Source: Clostridium sp. Marseille-Q2269
GTDB taxonomy: Bacteria > Bacillota > Clostridia > Clostridiales > Clostridiaceae
Assembly: GCF_943736985.1 (NCBI RefSeq)
Contig: NZ_CALSFS010000015.1
Location: 1-64,000 of the forward strand
Reading direction: 5' to 3'
DNA: 64,000 nucleotides
The notes below the pieces were generated by a model that did not search any database, was not told the origin of the DNA, and worked only from the letters and a program-made list of their open reading frames with translations. Both the position numbers and the translations under genes were made by a program. This document shows, piece by piece, positions 7,664-16,860 of this stretch (position 1 is the first letter of the stretch; each line of letters opens with the position of its first letter).

Positions 7664-8260
7664 TTATAATTCTATTCTTCCTTCTAAAGCTTTAGCTAAA
7701 GTAACTTCATCTGCATATTCTAAATCTCCACCTACTGGTACTCCATGAGCAATTCTTGTAACTTTAACTCCTAGAGGTTTTAATATTTTAGATATATACA
7801 TAGCTGTTGCTTCTCCTTCTACGTTAGGATTAGTAGCAACTATGACTTCATTTACACTACCATCTATTCTTCTTATTAATTCTCTTAATTTTATGTCTTG
7901 GGGACCTCTACCTGCCATAGGTGATATATTACCATGTAATACATGATATACTCCATTATATTCTCGTATTTTTTCCATAGACATTATGTCTTTAGGTTGC
8001 TCTATTACGCATATAATAGATTTATCCCTATTAGGATTACCACATATAGCGCAAGGATCTTTGTCTGTAAAGTTACCACATATAGAACAATATTTAATTG
8101 TCCCTCTTGCTTTTACTAAGGCCTCCGAGAATTCTTTTACCTCTTCTTTAGGTAAATTTAATACGTATAGAGTAAGTCTTTGGGCTGTTTTATAACCTAT
8201 ACCGGGTAATTTAGCAAACTCTTCTATTAATTTTTCTATAGCTATAGGATAAAAATCCAA
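7664..8260 (-). CDS. recR: recombination mediator protein RecR
   Basis: A 198-residue RecR: N-terminal helix-hairpin-helix ([17 protein letters not shown]), a four-Cys zinc finger (YCSICGNF...CAICGN, about residues 57-72), a Toprim domain ([14 protein letters not shown]...[13 protein letters not shown]) and the C-terminal [12 protein letters not shown]. With RecF and RecO it loads RecA onto gapped DNA. The start chosen is TTG at 8260 ([15 protein letters not shown]), 5 nt after GAGGTGA; the longer GTG start at 8269 lies inside that Shine-Dalgarno. Operon with ybaB and dnaX. Confidence 0.95.
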   Translation of the reverse strand: MDFYPIAIEKLIEEFAKLPGIGYKTAQRLTLYVLNLPKEEVKEFSEALVKARGTIKYCSICGNFTDKDPCAICGNPNRDKSIICVIEQPKDIMSMEKIREYNGVYHVLHGNISPMAGRGPQDIKLRELIRRIDGSVNEVIVATNPNVEGEATAMYISKILKPLGVKVTRIAHGVPVGGDLEYADEVTLAKALEGRIEL

Positions 8261-8293
8261 ATCTTTCACCTCTGTTTTTGCTTTAGCTTAAAT

Positions 8294-8635
8294 TTAGAAC
8301 ATTCCTGGTAAGTTCATTCCTCCAGTTAATCTTTTCATTTCGCTTGAAGTATCTTCTTCAGCTTTCTTTAAAGCTTCGTTACATGCACTCATTATTAAAT
8401 CTTGAAGCATTTCTATATCATCTTCATCTACAACTTCTGGTTTAATTTTTATGTCTATTATTTGTTTTTTTCCATTAGCAACAGCTATGACTGCGCCTCC
8501 ACCAACTGTAGCTGAAAATTCTTTCTTTTCCATTTCACCCTGCATTTTTTCCATATCTTGTTGAAGCTTTTGAGCCTGTTTTATTAAGTTATTCATATTT
8601 CCTCCACCCATGTTTGGAAATCCGCCTCTTGCCAT
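8294..8635 (-). CDS. YbaB/EbfC family nucleoid-associated protein
   Basis: A 113-residue protein with the Gly/Met/Asn-rich start, a central helix ([21 protein letters not shown]) and the conserved [16 protein letters not shown] strand region. Members are dimeric DNA-binding proteins of the nucleoid. It lies between dnaX and recR, the standard Firmicute arrangement, with AAGGAGG before the ATG. Confidence 0.92.
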   Translation of the reverse strand: MARGGFPNMGGGNMNNLIKQAQKLQQDMEKMQGEMEKKEFSATVGGGAVIAVANGKKQIIDIKIKPEVVDEDDIEMLQDLIMSACNEALKKAEEDTSSEMKRLTGGMNLPGMF

Positions 8636-8700
8636 AAAAAATTCCTCCTTAATATAAATAATTCGATTTTTATTATATCATAATTGTAATATTTAACTAG

Positions 8701-10326
8701 CTATTCATCAATTATTTCTACTATATTTTCTCCAAATGTATTTTTTAAAATCTCCTCTGGTAAATTTTCTTCTTTAATATTTTCTTCTACTTTATATATT
8801 ATTCTAATCTTTTCTTTTAGTACCTGAGAAAAAATTTCTTGTACTATTTTATTGTTCTCTGGTTTTTCCAATCTCTTTTTATTAAATGAGTATTGTTTAC
8901 TATAATTTAAAGTAATAGTTCCTTCTTTACAATTAGATATATTAGCAGTAACTAAAGCTGCATATAATACCATAAGCCGTCTTGCTTTAAAAGCTTCTAA
9001 TATATCATGCCACATTTTTTTTACATTTTCTATAGTTAGTTTAGAATCTTTATTATATTCCTCTATTACATTTTCTTCTATTTTATCATATTTTATATTT
9101 TCTTTAATTTTCTTTATTTCAAATTCTTTTGATTTTAGATTTTGATTGTCTTCTTTAGGTTTTAATGTTATATTCCCCGATTTTATAAGTTCTTCCATCT
9201 TATTAAGTCTTGAAAGTATTACTTCCTTAGATGTATCATATTCTATTTTACACATTTTAAGTACAGCTAATTCTAAATATATTCTACTTTGTTTTACCCA
9301 TTTAGATTGTTGTTCTGCTTCTTGAAGTATTCTTATATTTCTCATTATCTCTTCTATTCTTATTTTTTCAGCTTGCTCTTTTACTAAATCAATATTTTCA
9401 CTAGACATATCTAGTATTTCATTTGGATTATTACTTATCTTAACCATAAGTATATTTCTAAGATGTGTTATCATATCTTTTATAAAATTATATATATCTT
9501 TTCCGCTCAATACTATATCTTCTATTGTTCTCATAGATGCTTCTACATCTTTTTCTATTATACTATTTGTAAGTCTTAGTAGATTTTCATTAGTAACTAA
9601 ACCTAGCATATCTAAAACCTGATCGTACTCTACCTTTCCATCTCCAGTAGATATAACTTGATCTAGTATGCTAAGAGCATCCCTCATAGCTCCATCTGAC
9701 ATTCTAGCTATAAGATTAAGACTTTTATCATCTGCGTATATGCCTTGTTCTGATACTATTGATCTAAGTCTTTCAAATATTTCTTCATTTTTTATTCTTC
9801 TAAAATCAAATCTTTGACATCTTGATAATATAGTTATAGGAAGTTTTTGAGGATCTGTAGTGGCTAATATAAATATCACATTACTTGGAGGTTCTTCTAA
9901 AGTTTTTAAAAAAGCATTTACAGCTTCTTGAGTTAGCATATGGACTTCATCCATTATATAAACCTTATTTTTCCCCTCTTGTGGTGGATATTTTACATTT
10001 TCTATAACCTCTTTTATATCTTCTAATTTTCTCTTAGAAGCAGCATCCATTTCTATTACATCCATCAATGTTCCACTATTTATTTTTTTGCAAATTTCAC
10101 ATTCGTTACATGGCTCACCATCTTTAGGATTTAGACAATTTACTGCTTTTGATAATATTTTAGCTGTAGATGTTTTTCCTGTACCCCTTGTTCCACAAAA
10201 AAGATAAGCATGAGCTATTCTTTTCTCTATAACCTGATTTTTAAGTGTTACTGTTATGTGCTTTTGTCCAACTACATCTTTAAATGTTCTTGGTCTCCAC
10301 TCTCTATATAATGCGGTATAACCCAT
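8701..10326 (-). CDS. dnaX: DNA polymerase III subunits gamma/tau
   Basis: A 541-residue DnaX. Near the N-terminus are the Walker A loop GTRGTGKT, a four-Cys zinc module (CLNPKDGEPCNECEIC), Walker B with DEVHML, and the SRC sensor (LSRCQRFDF). Domain III and a lysine-rich tau-like tail follow. It is the clamp-loader ATPase of the replisome. The chosen start is ATG at 10326, 5 nt after AAGGTGG; the GTG three codons earlier overlaps that site. First gene of dnaX-ybaB-recR-yaaL, downstream of the SRP RNA. I see no obvious frameshift site separating gamma from tau. Confidence 0.95.
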   Translation of the reverse strand: MGYTALYREWRPRTFKDVVGQKHITVTLKNQVIEKRIAHAYLFCGTRGTGKTSTAKILSKAVNCLNPKDGEPCNECEICKKINSGTLMDVIEMDAASKRKLEDIKEVIENVKYPPQEGKNKVYIMDEVHMLTQEAVNAFLKTLEEPPSNVIFILATTDPQKLPITILSRCQRFDFRRIKNEEIFERLRSIVSEQGIYADDKSLNLIARMSDGAMRDALSILDQVISTGDGKVEYDQVLDMLGLVTNENLLRLTNSIIEKDVEASMRTIEDIVLSGKDIYNFIKDMITHLRNILMVKISNNPNEILDMSSENIDLVKEQAEKIRIEEIMRNIRILQEAEQQSKWVKQSRIYLELAVLKMCKIEYDTSKEVILSRLNKMEELIKSGNITLKPKEDNQNLKSKEFEIKKIKENIKYDKIEENVIEEYNKDSKLTIENVKKMWHDILEAFKARRLMVLYAALVTANISNCKEGTITLNYSKQYSFNKKRLEKPENNKIVQEIFSQVLKEKIRIIYKVEENIKEENLPEEILKNTFGENIVEIIDE

Positions 10327-10400
10327 TGTTACCACCTTCTTACCATAAATAATTGAAACTATATATAATATTATACACTAATATTTTATTATAAAAAATA

Positions 10401-10424
10401 AAAGGTACCATTAAAAGTACCTTT
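10401..10424 (-). terminator. terminator after SRP RNA
   Basis: AAAGGTAC (10401-10408) and GTACCTTT (10417-10424) form an 8-bp stem, followed on the minus strand by TATTTTTTAT, 15 nt beyond the SRP RNA 3' end. Confidence 0.8.
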
Positions 10425-10438
10425 AAAATTCTTATTAA

Positions 10439-10706
10439 ACCGTGCACTTCGCTTTGTCTGTTAACTTATGAGCGTTACCTGTATAGTTAGCTCAAACCAG
10501 GTTGATCCACGGCACACGAAAGTGTTCACTTACCGCTGCTTCCTTCCGGATCTGACGGAGTTCATGAATTTCCGTTGCGTGGGACCCAATTATCAACACC
10601 ACTTTTACAGGCCAGACCCCACAAGTTAAAGCCTAGGCGAAGAATTCAACCCTGCTATAGCGGATTGCAGGTTACAGGGCACCGCTAACTCCCCATCTAG
10701 CACGGA
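10439..10706 (-). ncRNA. ffs: signal recognition particle RNA (large bacterial type)
   Basis: On the minus strand the RNA has the universal SRP domain IV core (GGAAGGAAGCAGCG, about 10546-10533), preceded by TCAGATCC. The 5' part CCGTGCTAGATGGGGAG and 3' end GTGCACGGT pair, and both resemble Bacillus scRNA, as does the length of about 270 nt with an Alu-like domain. It binds Ffh and targets nascent membrane proteins. It lies between tRNA-Ser(GGA) and dnaX, as in Bacillus. The ends are approximate (the 5' end may reach 10710). Confidence 0.93.
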
Positions 10707-10715
10707 AAGATTAAA

Positions 10716-10805
10716 TGGCGGAGAGAGGGGGATTCGAACCCCCGATAGAGTTTCCCCTATACACGCTTTCCAGGCGTGCTCCTTAAACCGCTCGGACATC
10801 TCTCC
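10716..10805 (-). tRNA. tRNA-Ser (GGA)
   Basis: A 90-nt class II tRNA with encoded CCA (10716-10718), acceptor GGAGAGA, long variable arm, T loop GGTTCGAATCC and anticodon loop CTGGAAA giving anticodon GGA. Probably cotranscribed with the SRP RNA from the promoter at 10846-10874. Confidence 0.97.
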
Positions 10806-10845
10806 ATAAAATCTTTCAATTATTATTTTATTATCAACATAAAGT

Positions 10846-10874
10846 ATTATACTATGAAATTATAATAACTTCAA
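10846..10874 (-). promoter_or_regulatory. promoter of tRNA-Ser(GGA)-SRP RNA
   Basis: TTGAAG (10874-10869), a 17-nt spacer and TATAAT (10851-10846) on the minus strand, about 40 nt before the tRNA 5' end. No other promoter lies between the tRNA and the SRP RNA. Confidence 0.65.
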
Positions 10875-10960
10875 TACTTTAATATAATATTTATATAGAA
10901 TATATGTAATTTTTTTAAATAAAATACATTAAATGTATTTTTACTTTTTAAATTATAATT

Positions 10961-11407
10961 TTATAAATTTTTTCTTATACTTTTAAAAAAATTTGTTATT
11001 ATATTACTACACTCATCATTATATAGCCATTTAATACTTATATTACTTTTTAAATATTCGTTGTTTGTAATATTTACTATAGATCCACAAGCCCCTGCTA
11101 CAGGATCAAATGTACCTATATATAGTTCACTTAGTCTAGATTGAATTATTGCACTAGCACACATAGAACATGGTTCTAATGTTACGTACATCTTACATCC
11201 TTTTAGCCTCCAATTATTGATTGTATTACAAGCCTCTCTTATAGCTAATATCTCTGCATGGGCAGTGGGATCGTTTAATACTTCTTTTAAGTTATGACTT
11301 TTACCTATAATTTTATTTTCTTTAACTATAATAGCTCCAACAGGCACTTCTCCCTTTGCTAATGCTTTTTTTGCCTCCATAATTGCATATTCTATATAAT
11401 CATTCAT
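10961..11407 (-). CDS. tadA: tRNA-specific adenosine deaminase
   Basis: A 148-residue cytidine-deaminase-fold enzyme with the zinc and proton-shuttle motifs AHAEI (about residues 49-53) and TLEPCSMCASAI (about 77-88). TadA converts A34 of tRNA-Arg(ACG) to inosine; that substrate tRNA gene is also in this window (23492-23568). AAAGGAG sits 6 nt before the ATG. The gene is followed by SRP RNA/tRNA-Ser and preceded by a group II intron remnant. Confidence 0.93.
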   Translation of the reverse strand: MNDYIEYAIMEAKKALAKGEVPVGAIIVKENKIIGKSHNLKEVLNDPTAHAEILAIREACNTINNWRLKGCKMYVTLEPCSMCASAIIQSRLSELYIGTFDPVAGACGSIVNITNNEYLKSNISIKWLYNDECSNIITNFFKSIRKNL

Positions 11408-11467
11408 ATAAAACTCCTTTTTATTAGAATCTATTTATATACTATTATTTATACCTTTTTATATTTA

Positions 11468-12823
11468 ATCGAGTAGGAGGAAAAATTAATTAAATTTTCC
11501 CGACCTCTCACACCATCGTGCGTACCGGTCTGGTACACGGCGGTTCTTTAAGAATTATGTGCTTTCATATAAATAGCCGATAGGCTGCATAAACCTACGG
11601 TTTTAAAGAATTGATTATTTAGAGTAGTTTGTAAAATAGGACTATTAGCTATACGCCAGTATCCCTTTCGGGTATTGTCATATTTTATTGCTTGACTATG
11701 TGTATATCCCAGCTTTTTAAGATTTTTATATCTTGTTTTAACCCTTTTCCATTGTTTCCATATACACATTCTTATTCTTTGCTTAATCCATATTTCAAAA
11801 TTTTTGATTATTCCTTTACAGTTTGCTATTCCAAAATAGTTTATCCATCCCCTATTCAAAAGATTAAGTTTTATTATTCTTTCTTCTATCGTAAATGGTT
11901 TTGACCTACTGGTTATTTTTCTAACTTTATCTTTGTATCTATTAACAGCTTCAGTATATACTCTTAGTTTAGCAGTATACCTAGCTCAATAGAATGAAAA
12001 GCCTAGAAATTTTCTTCTCCAAGGTCTATCTACTTTGCTCTTATCTTTATTTATTTTTAATTTAAGTTTGTTTTCAATAAATAAAGTTATACTTTCCATA
12101 ACTCTGTTTCCTGCTCTTTGGCTTTTGACGTAGATATTACAATCATCAGCATATCTGCAACTGTCATTCTATCAATACCTGATTTACCTTTATTGGCAAC
12201 AACCTTTTTATAGGCTAGTTGCATATTTTCTCTTGACAATATTCTTTCTAACGAACCATATTCAAGCCCATCGGTTTCTTGTCTTGTAGTTGCCGTGATT
12301 ACCCTATGCACTCCGTGCTTATCCTTAGGTTCCACCTTACTTTTAGCCTTAGAGCCTAAATATTTAGTTTTCTGCAATTTTCGAGTATTCTTCGAAACTT
12401 GCAAGTTTTAAAACCTCCTAAAGTTCATTCCTTCCCACGCTAACGCGTATTTACGTGGTACTATGACCTCTGCTGACTTCTGATAGTTCAGCTACATATC
12501 ACTATGTAGGTTATCATTTATGAATTACATCGTCTGATGATATATCTATCAGATATCCCCAGGTAAGAACAACAACCTTCATCTCATGTATCTGCTACAT
12601 TTACTCCTAAGAATTTGAGTAGTGTTGGACTTTGTTTTGTTTAGCAAACTCGTCCGTCCTTAGTAAGCCTTGTATGTAGTTCGTATCCCTCAGACCGAGA
12701 CTTTGCCTCTGACTTCCTTCAGATTCCGTCTCACGATGGACACCCTTGTCATTAGCTAGTGGTTCCCACTACTAAGCCCACAACGGACTTTCACCGTCAA
12801 GTTGTTGCCCATGCTGGGCACAC
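11468..12823 (-). mobile_element. degenerate group II intron
   Basis: About 1.36 kb, transcribed leftward. The 5' end GTGTGCCC (12823) starts a domain-I-like region without ORFs (12405-12823) containing GACGGTGAAAGTCCG. The 3' end has a domain V hairpin (about 11546-11506, GAACCGCCGTG...GGTGTGAGAGG) and domain VI ending CCTCCTACTCGAT (11468). The internal reverse-transcriptase gene is broken. The intron lies directly behind the terminator of tRNA-Arg(CCT), the insertion habit of group IIC introns. Boundaries are inferred from conserved ends. Confidence 0.8.
11548..12404 (-). pseudogene. group II intron reverse transcriptase/maturase, broken
   Basis: An open start (TTG 12404, behind AGGAGG) encodes the N-terminal RT region through SLERILSRENMQLAYKKV and GKSGIDRMTVA. 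The sequence then jumps out of frame to the catalytic YADD motif (about 12150-12139), so roughly 130-150 codons of RT fingers/palm are missing. After YADD the frame runs through RRKFLGFSFY to a TGA (about 11987), then resumes in the same frame through the maturase/GIIM part (NRGWINYFG...GYWRIANSPIL). With a deletion-frameshift and a nonsense codon it cannot make an active enzyme. Confidence 0.88.
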
Positions 12824-12830
12824 TAAAATA

Positions 12831-12864
12831 AAGAGTCCTATAACTATTAAGCTATAAGACTCTT
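12831..12864 (-). terminator. terminator of tRNA-Arg(CCT)
   Basis: AAGAGTC (12831-12837) pairs with GACTCTT (12858-12864), with 4 more bp after one mismatch. On the minus strand TATTTTA follows, and the intron begins 8 nt beyond the stem. Confidence 0.75.
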
Positions 12865-12940
12865 GGTACGCCCGACAGGAATCGAACCTGCGGCACGCAG
12901 TTTAGGAAACTGCTGCTCTATCCTACTGAGCTACGAGCGC
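12864..12940 (-). tRNA. tRNA-Arg (CCT)
   Basis: A 77-nt cloverleaf with encoded CCA (12864-12866), acceptor GCGCTCG/CGGGCGT, D arm AGCTC, T loop GGTTCGATTCC, and anticodon loop TTCCTAA giving CCT. Confidence 0.97.
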
Positions 12941-13124
12941 TCATTTATTCTTTTTACTTTTAATAGTTTATTACAAATCCTTATTATTGTCAACAATTGT
13001 ATGTATCATAATTAATTTTAACTATAATTTTTACTATTATAGCTAATACTAAAATTAATAATTATTTAATTTATGTAGTATATTTCATTGTAGTATAATA
13101 TATGTAAAATAGGAGGTGTATATT

Positions 13125-13445
13125 ATGATGGAAGAATTCAAAAATATACTTTTGGCTGGTATTGGTTCAGCAGCTTATACCTATGAAAAAGCTTCTAAAT
13201 TAGTAGATGAAATGGTTGAAAAAGGTAAGATTACTATAAGCGAAGGTAAAGAATTGTCTGAAGAATTAAAGAGATCTATTAATCTTAATAAAAGGACTAA
13301 AAGTTCCTCAAAAGAAAAACCACTAACAAAAGAAGATATAATATCTATATTTAATGAATTAAATTTTGTTAATAAAAAACATCTAGATAATATAAATACT
13401 AGAGTAGAATCTCTAGAAAATAAAATTTCTCAATTAGACAAATAA
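13125..13445 (+). CDS. phasin-like small helical protein
   Basis: A 106-residue protein: an N-terminal amphipathic helix (FKNILLAGIGSAAYTYEKASKLVDEMVEKGKI), a charged linker, and a C-terminal coiled coil (NTRVESLENKISQLD). This matches the phasin-like/polyhydroxyalkanoate-granule-associated family often found beside ABC1 kinases; a storage granule role in Clostridium is unproven. The longest ORF starts at a GTG (13116) overlapping AGGAGG (13111-13116); ATG at 13125 lies 8 nt after it and is chosen. It has its own terminator and precedes aarF by 77 nt. Confidence 0.75.
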   Translation: MMEEFKNILLAGIGSAAYTYEKASKLVDEMVEKGKITISEGKELSEELKRSINLNKRTKSSSKEKPLTKEDIISIFNELNFVNKKHLDNINTRVESLENKISQLDK

Positions 13446-13452
13446 TATTAAT

Positions 13453-13475
13453 AAGCCCAACTAATGTTAGGGCTT
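13453..13475 (+). terminator. terminator after the phasin-like gene
   Basis: AAGCCC (13453-13458) pairs with GGGCTT (13470-13475), followed by TTATTTAT. Confidence 0.75.
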
Positions 13476-13522
13476 TTATTTATACTATAATTGTATATAA
13501 AAGTTATCAGAGAGGTATTAAG

Positions 13523-15121
13523 ATGCACTTAAATTCAGTACAAAGATTTAAAGAAATATTAAAGATATTAGCATTCTACGGTTTTGGTCATATAGTGGGT
13601 TCAAAATTTAATGAAGAAAAAGCTCCTGAAAACTTAAGAAAAGCCTTTGAAGAATTAGGTCCTACCTTTATAAAAATAGGTCAAATATTAAGCACAAGGC
13701 CGGATATATTGTCAGAACCTTACATACGGGAATTATCAAAACTTCAAGATAATGTACCTGAGGATAATTTTAGGGATATAAATGAATCATTTTTTAAAGA
13801 ATTTAATGTATCAATAGAAGAAGCTTTTTTAGACTTTAATAAAAAACCTTTAGCTTCCGCATCAATATCTCAAGTTTATTCCGCTAAACTTCATAATAAT
13901 CAAGAAGTTATAGTAAAAATTCAAAGACCTGAAATAAAAGAAAAAATGAATATGGATTTAGCAATAATAAAAAAAATATTTACCATTGGAAAGATAAAAA
14001 CACTTGAAACTTTGATAGATCCTAAAGAAGCCATAGATGAACTTATAAATGCAACAAATTTAGAATTAGATTTTAATAATGAAAAAGAAAATATGAAGAA
14101 ATTTAAAGATTTTAATAAAAATATAAAATATATTTATACTCCTAATACCATAGATAAATATTGTAGTACCAATATAATCACAATGGAAAAAATTTATGGT
14201 TTTAAAATAACTGATATAAACACCTTAGATAAATTAAATTATAATAGAAAAGATGTGGCTAATAAATTAGCTATATCCATATTAAAACAAATTTTTGAAT
14301 ATGGATTTTTCCATGGTGATCCTCATCCAGGAAATATTTTTATATATAAAGGTAAAATATGTTATATAGACTTTGGAATAATGGGAGCCCTAACACCCAA
14401 TTTAAAAAATTATTTGAATGAAGCTATGGTTGCTGTTGCTTTTAAGGATGTTGATAAGCTTATATCTGTACTCCTATCCATTGGAATAAAAAAAGGCTAT
14501 ATAGATAAAAATAATTTATTTGAAGATATAAATTATTTATTTGATATTTATCTTTCTACTCCACTAAAGAATATAAAAATGTCTACCATGCTTCAGCAAA
14601 TTTTCCAATGTGCTAGTCGTAATAATCTAGGATTGCCTAAGGAATTAACAATGCTAATAAGAAGTTTAATTATAGTAGAAGGTATATTAGAAAAAATAGA
14701 TCCTAACATTCAAATATTAGATATTGCTATACCATATGTAGAAAATAATAATAAGATTAATTTCTTTAAAAACATTAATTTAGATGAATTATTGTTAAAT
14801 AGTTATAAAACCACAGAGAATTTATCTAAAATTCCTAATAAAACTGTTCAATTACTAGATAATATTTTAAATGGTAGGTCAAAACTTCAACTAAATGTTC
14901 ATAGTTTAAATAGATCTATTAATTCATTAAACAGAATGGTAAATAGAATAGTTTTTGCTCTTATAATATCTTCAATGATAATCGGATCTTCTTTTATACT
15001 TACTTCCAATGTGGGCCCTAAATTATACAACATATCTATAATTGGTATATTGGGATATCTCATTGCAGCCTTTATGGGTTTTTGGCTTCTTATATCCATA
15101 ATAAAATCTGGGAAATTATGA
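13523..15121 (+). CDS. AarF/ABC1/UbiB family atypical kinase
   Basis: A 532-residue protein. The KxGQ motif (KIGQ, residues 51-54) and the Ala-rich ASASISQVY loop (111-119) that define the ABC1 family are present, with the VKIQRP lysine (about 132), the catalytic-loop HGDPHPGN and the metal-binding DFG. Two hydrophobic segments at about 475-530 anchor it in the membrane. Relatives in other organisms support ubiquinone synthesis, but clostridia of this group do not make ubiquinone, so its substrate is unknown, perhaps lipid-linked given the psd gene downstream. Transcribed against the direction of replication. Confidence 0.88.
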   Translation: MHLNSVQRFKEILKILAFYGFGHIVGSKFNEEKAPENLRKAFEELGPTFIKIGQILSTRPDILSEPYIRELSKLQDNVPEDNFRDINESFFKEFNVSIEEAFLDFNKKPLASASISQVYSAKLHNNQEVIVKIQRPEIKEKMNMDLAIIKKIFTIGKIKTLETLIDPKEAIDELINATNLELDFNNEKENMKKFKDFNKNIKYIYTPNTIDKYCSTNIITMEKIYGFKITDINTLDKLNYNRKDVANKLAISILKQIFEYGFFHGDPHPGNIFIYKGKICYIDFGIMGALTPNLKNYLNEAMVAVAFKDVDKLISVLLSIGIKKGYIDKNNLFEDINYLFDIYLSTPLKNIKMSTMLQQIFQCASRNNLGLPKELTMLIRSLIIVEGILEKIDPNIQILDIAIPYVENNNKINFFKNINLDELLLNSYKTTENLSKIPNKTVQLLDNILNGRSKLQLNVHSLNRSINSLNRMVNRIVFALIISSMIIGSSFILTSNVGPKLYNISIIGILGYLIAAFMGFWLLISIIKSGKL

Positions 15122-15212
15122 TACATTTTATAGCTTTTATTAATTTATTGACATTTATAAGTAATTAAATAATAATTATTGTATCATGCTATAATTAGAA
15201 AGAGGTTTTTTA

Positions 15213-16100
15213 ATGATAAAGTATTATAATAGAAAAAGTAAAAATTATGATATAGAAAATGTTGCTGGAGAAAAATATTTGAATTGGACTTATTCCTCTC
15301 CCATTGGTATGAATCTTTTAGAACTATTCATAAAGAAAAAAATTTTTTCAAAGTTGTATGGATTCTATTGCGACAGAAAAATAAGTAGTAAAAAAATAAA
15401 TAAATTTATTGATAATTTTAATATTGATATGTCTCTATCCCAAGATGATTCAAATAATTTTAAATGCTTTAACGACTTTTTTACTAGGAAATTAAAAAAA
15501 GAAGCTAGACCTATAAAAGTAGATGAAAATATTTTAATATCTCCTGGTGATGGAAAAATACTTGTATATGAGAGCTTAAATCTAAACTCAATGACTAATA
15601 TAAAGGGAATGAACTATAGTTTTTGTGAATTAATAAATGACAATAAAGTGGCAAAGAAATATGAGAATGGAACTTGTATAATATTAAGACTATGTCCTAC
15701 TGATTATCATAGATTTCATTTTATAGATAATGGTATGTGTGAAGAAAGCATAAAACTAGATGGCTTTTACTATTCTGTAAACCCAATTGCATTAACTAAA
15801 ATTCCTAGTGTATTTTGTAAAAACAAAAGAGAATACTCTATTTTTCATAGTGAAAATTTTCATGATGTAATATTTATGGAAGTAGGAGCTACTTGTGTAG
15901 GGTCTATAATACAAACTTATAAACCTAATACTAAAATTTTAAAAGGGGATGAAAAAGGTTATTTTAAATTTGGTGGATCTACAGTAGTTTTATTCTTTAA
16001 AGAAAATACTATAAAAATTCATGATGATATATTAAAGCAAAGTAACTTAGGATATGAAACAGCTGTTATAATGGGAGAGCCTATTGGAAATAAAAAATAA
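15213..16100 (+). CDS. psd: phosphatidylserine decarboxylase proenzyme
   Basis: A 295-residue protein with the self-cleavage motif F253-G-G-S256 (GGST rather than the LGST of many relatives), the PGDG aspartate (about D113) and the YHRFHF histidines (166/169). Processing at Ser256 makes the pyruvoyl cofactor of the alpha chain. It converts phosphatidylserine to phosphatidylethanolamine at the membrane. AGAGG precedes the ATG. No pssA is adjacent. It ends in the 16099-16128 hairpin. Confidence 0.93.
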   Translation: MIKYYNRKSKNYDIENVAGEKYLNWTYSSPIGMNLLELFIKKKIFSKLYGFYCDRKISSKKINKFIDNFNIDMSLSQDDSNNFKCFNDFFTRKLKKEARPIKVDENILISPGDGKILVYESLNLNSMTNIKGMNYSFCELINDNKVAKKYENGTCIILRLCPTDYHRFHFIDNGMCEESIKLDGFYYSVNPIALTKIPSVFCKNKREYSIFHSENFHDVIFMEVGATCVGSIIQTYKPNTKILKGDEKGYFKFGGSTVVLFFKENTIKIHDDILKQSNLGYETAVIMGEPIGNKK

Positions 16101-16128
16101 AAGTCTTTCGATTTATCGAAAGACTTTT
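16099..16128. terminator. bidirectional terminator between psd and the integrated element
   Basis: A 13-bp perfect stem (16099-16111 / 16116-16128) with a 4-nt loop and A/T runs on both sides. It serves psd on the plus strand. Before the element integrated, it probably also ended the leftward tRNA-Arg transcript. Confidence 0.85.
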
Positions 16129-16133
16129 ATTTA

Positions 16134-16176
16134 ATGGTGCACCGGGCAGGATTCGAACCCGCGGCCAACTGGTTCG
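16134..16176. repeat. left attachment site (displaced tRNA 3' end)
   Basis: A 43-bp copy of the anticodon-loop-to-CCA part of tRNA-Arg(ACG), matching 23491-23533 except for one base (CGGCC versus CGACC). It lacks a 5' half and is not a tRNA gene. Confidence 0.92.
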
Positions 16177-16552
16177 CGACGTGCAGTTTTATAATGTTTT
16201 AAAATGCCTTCAAATCCGCTTAAATACTCATTCCATTTTTTAGTTAGTATTAACTTATACCTGTTTATTTTAAGCTATAAGGGGTAAAAAAAGGGGTAAA
16301 AATCAATATTACTTTTCATTGATAAATCCAATAAACATAACATTTATATGCATATATAAAAAAACGTAAAAATAATAAATAAAGGGTAAAAAAAATAATA
16401 TTTAAAAATATCAATATTTAGTGTACTTAGAGTACTGTACTATATAAAACCTAGTAATACCAATGTCTTAAAGTGTCAGTACACTAACTTTTTTACTGTA
16501 CTTTTAGAGTACTTAGAGTACTGTCAATATAATATTATCATATATATGTGAC
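16177..16552. other. non-coding left arm of the element
   Basis: No ORF. It holds a GGGGTAAAA pair (about 16279-16302) that reappears at the right end (about 23416-23437), and the GTAC-rich repeats at 16421-16524. Both are likely integrase arm or replication sites. Confidence 0.6.
16421..16524. repeat. GTAC-rich repeat cluster, left
   Basis: Contains GTGTACTTAGAGTACTG (16421-16437), AGTGTCAGTACACTAA (16472-16487) and AGAGTACTTAGAGTACTGTC (about 16506-16524). The first is the exact reverse complement of 22166-22182 in the right cluster. Confidence 0.75.
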
Positions 16553-16612
16553 AAAAATAGTAGATAAAAAGCTAATTTATATGCAAATTTTTAGCTTTTA
16601 TCTACTATTTTT
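16553..16612 (-). terminator. terminator of the capsid operon
   Basis: A long stem of about 20 bp (16553-16575 / 16591-16612) with T5-6 on both flanks, beyond the cos-like region downstream of the capsid gene. Confidence 0.75.
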
Positions 16613-16734
16613 TAGGTATATTCTTTAATAGATTTCATTGTATATTTTATTAGCAAACCTATATATTTCAAAGGGTTATCCCTATTTTTCATGCTAATTT
16701 TATACCTTTAAGCCCCTCCTTTCCTGCTATTTTT

Positions 16735-16823
16735 TCTCACGCATGCGAGAGAGTTGTTTTGTCGTGCCTACTACCCGTTCTCCCCATACTAAAAATTTTT
16801 TTCATTTTTTTGACCCGGGGTAC
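16735..16823 (-). other. cos-like region next to the capsid gene
   Basis: On the minus strand GTACCCCGGGTC (16823-16812) is followed by an A/T-rich spacer, GTATGGGGAGAACGGGTAG, and an 18-nt imperfect palindrome around CGCATGCG (16735-16752). It is much more G+C-rich than its surroundings and encodes nothing. It reminds me of the cohesive-end regions next to terminase genes of Firmicute cos siphophages. That likeness is from memory and needs a search. Confidence 0.45.
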
Positions 16824-16860
16824 TTACCATCTTTCCTCATTTAATATAGGTTTCTTCTGT

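Noticed and set aside
12087-12404. 105-codon ORF as a separate functional gene.
   Set aside because: Its first 85 codons are the N-terminus of a group II intron reverse transcriptase and the rest is out-of-frame YADD-region sequence.
16134-16176. tRNA-like sequence with CCA end at the left of the element.
   Set aside because: Only the 3' portion is present, without acceptor 5' strand or D arm; it is the displaced attachment core.
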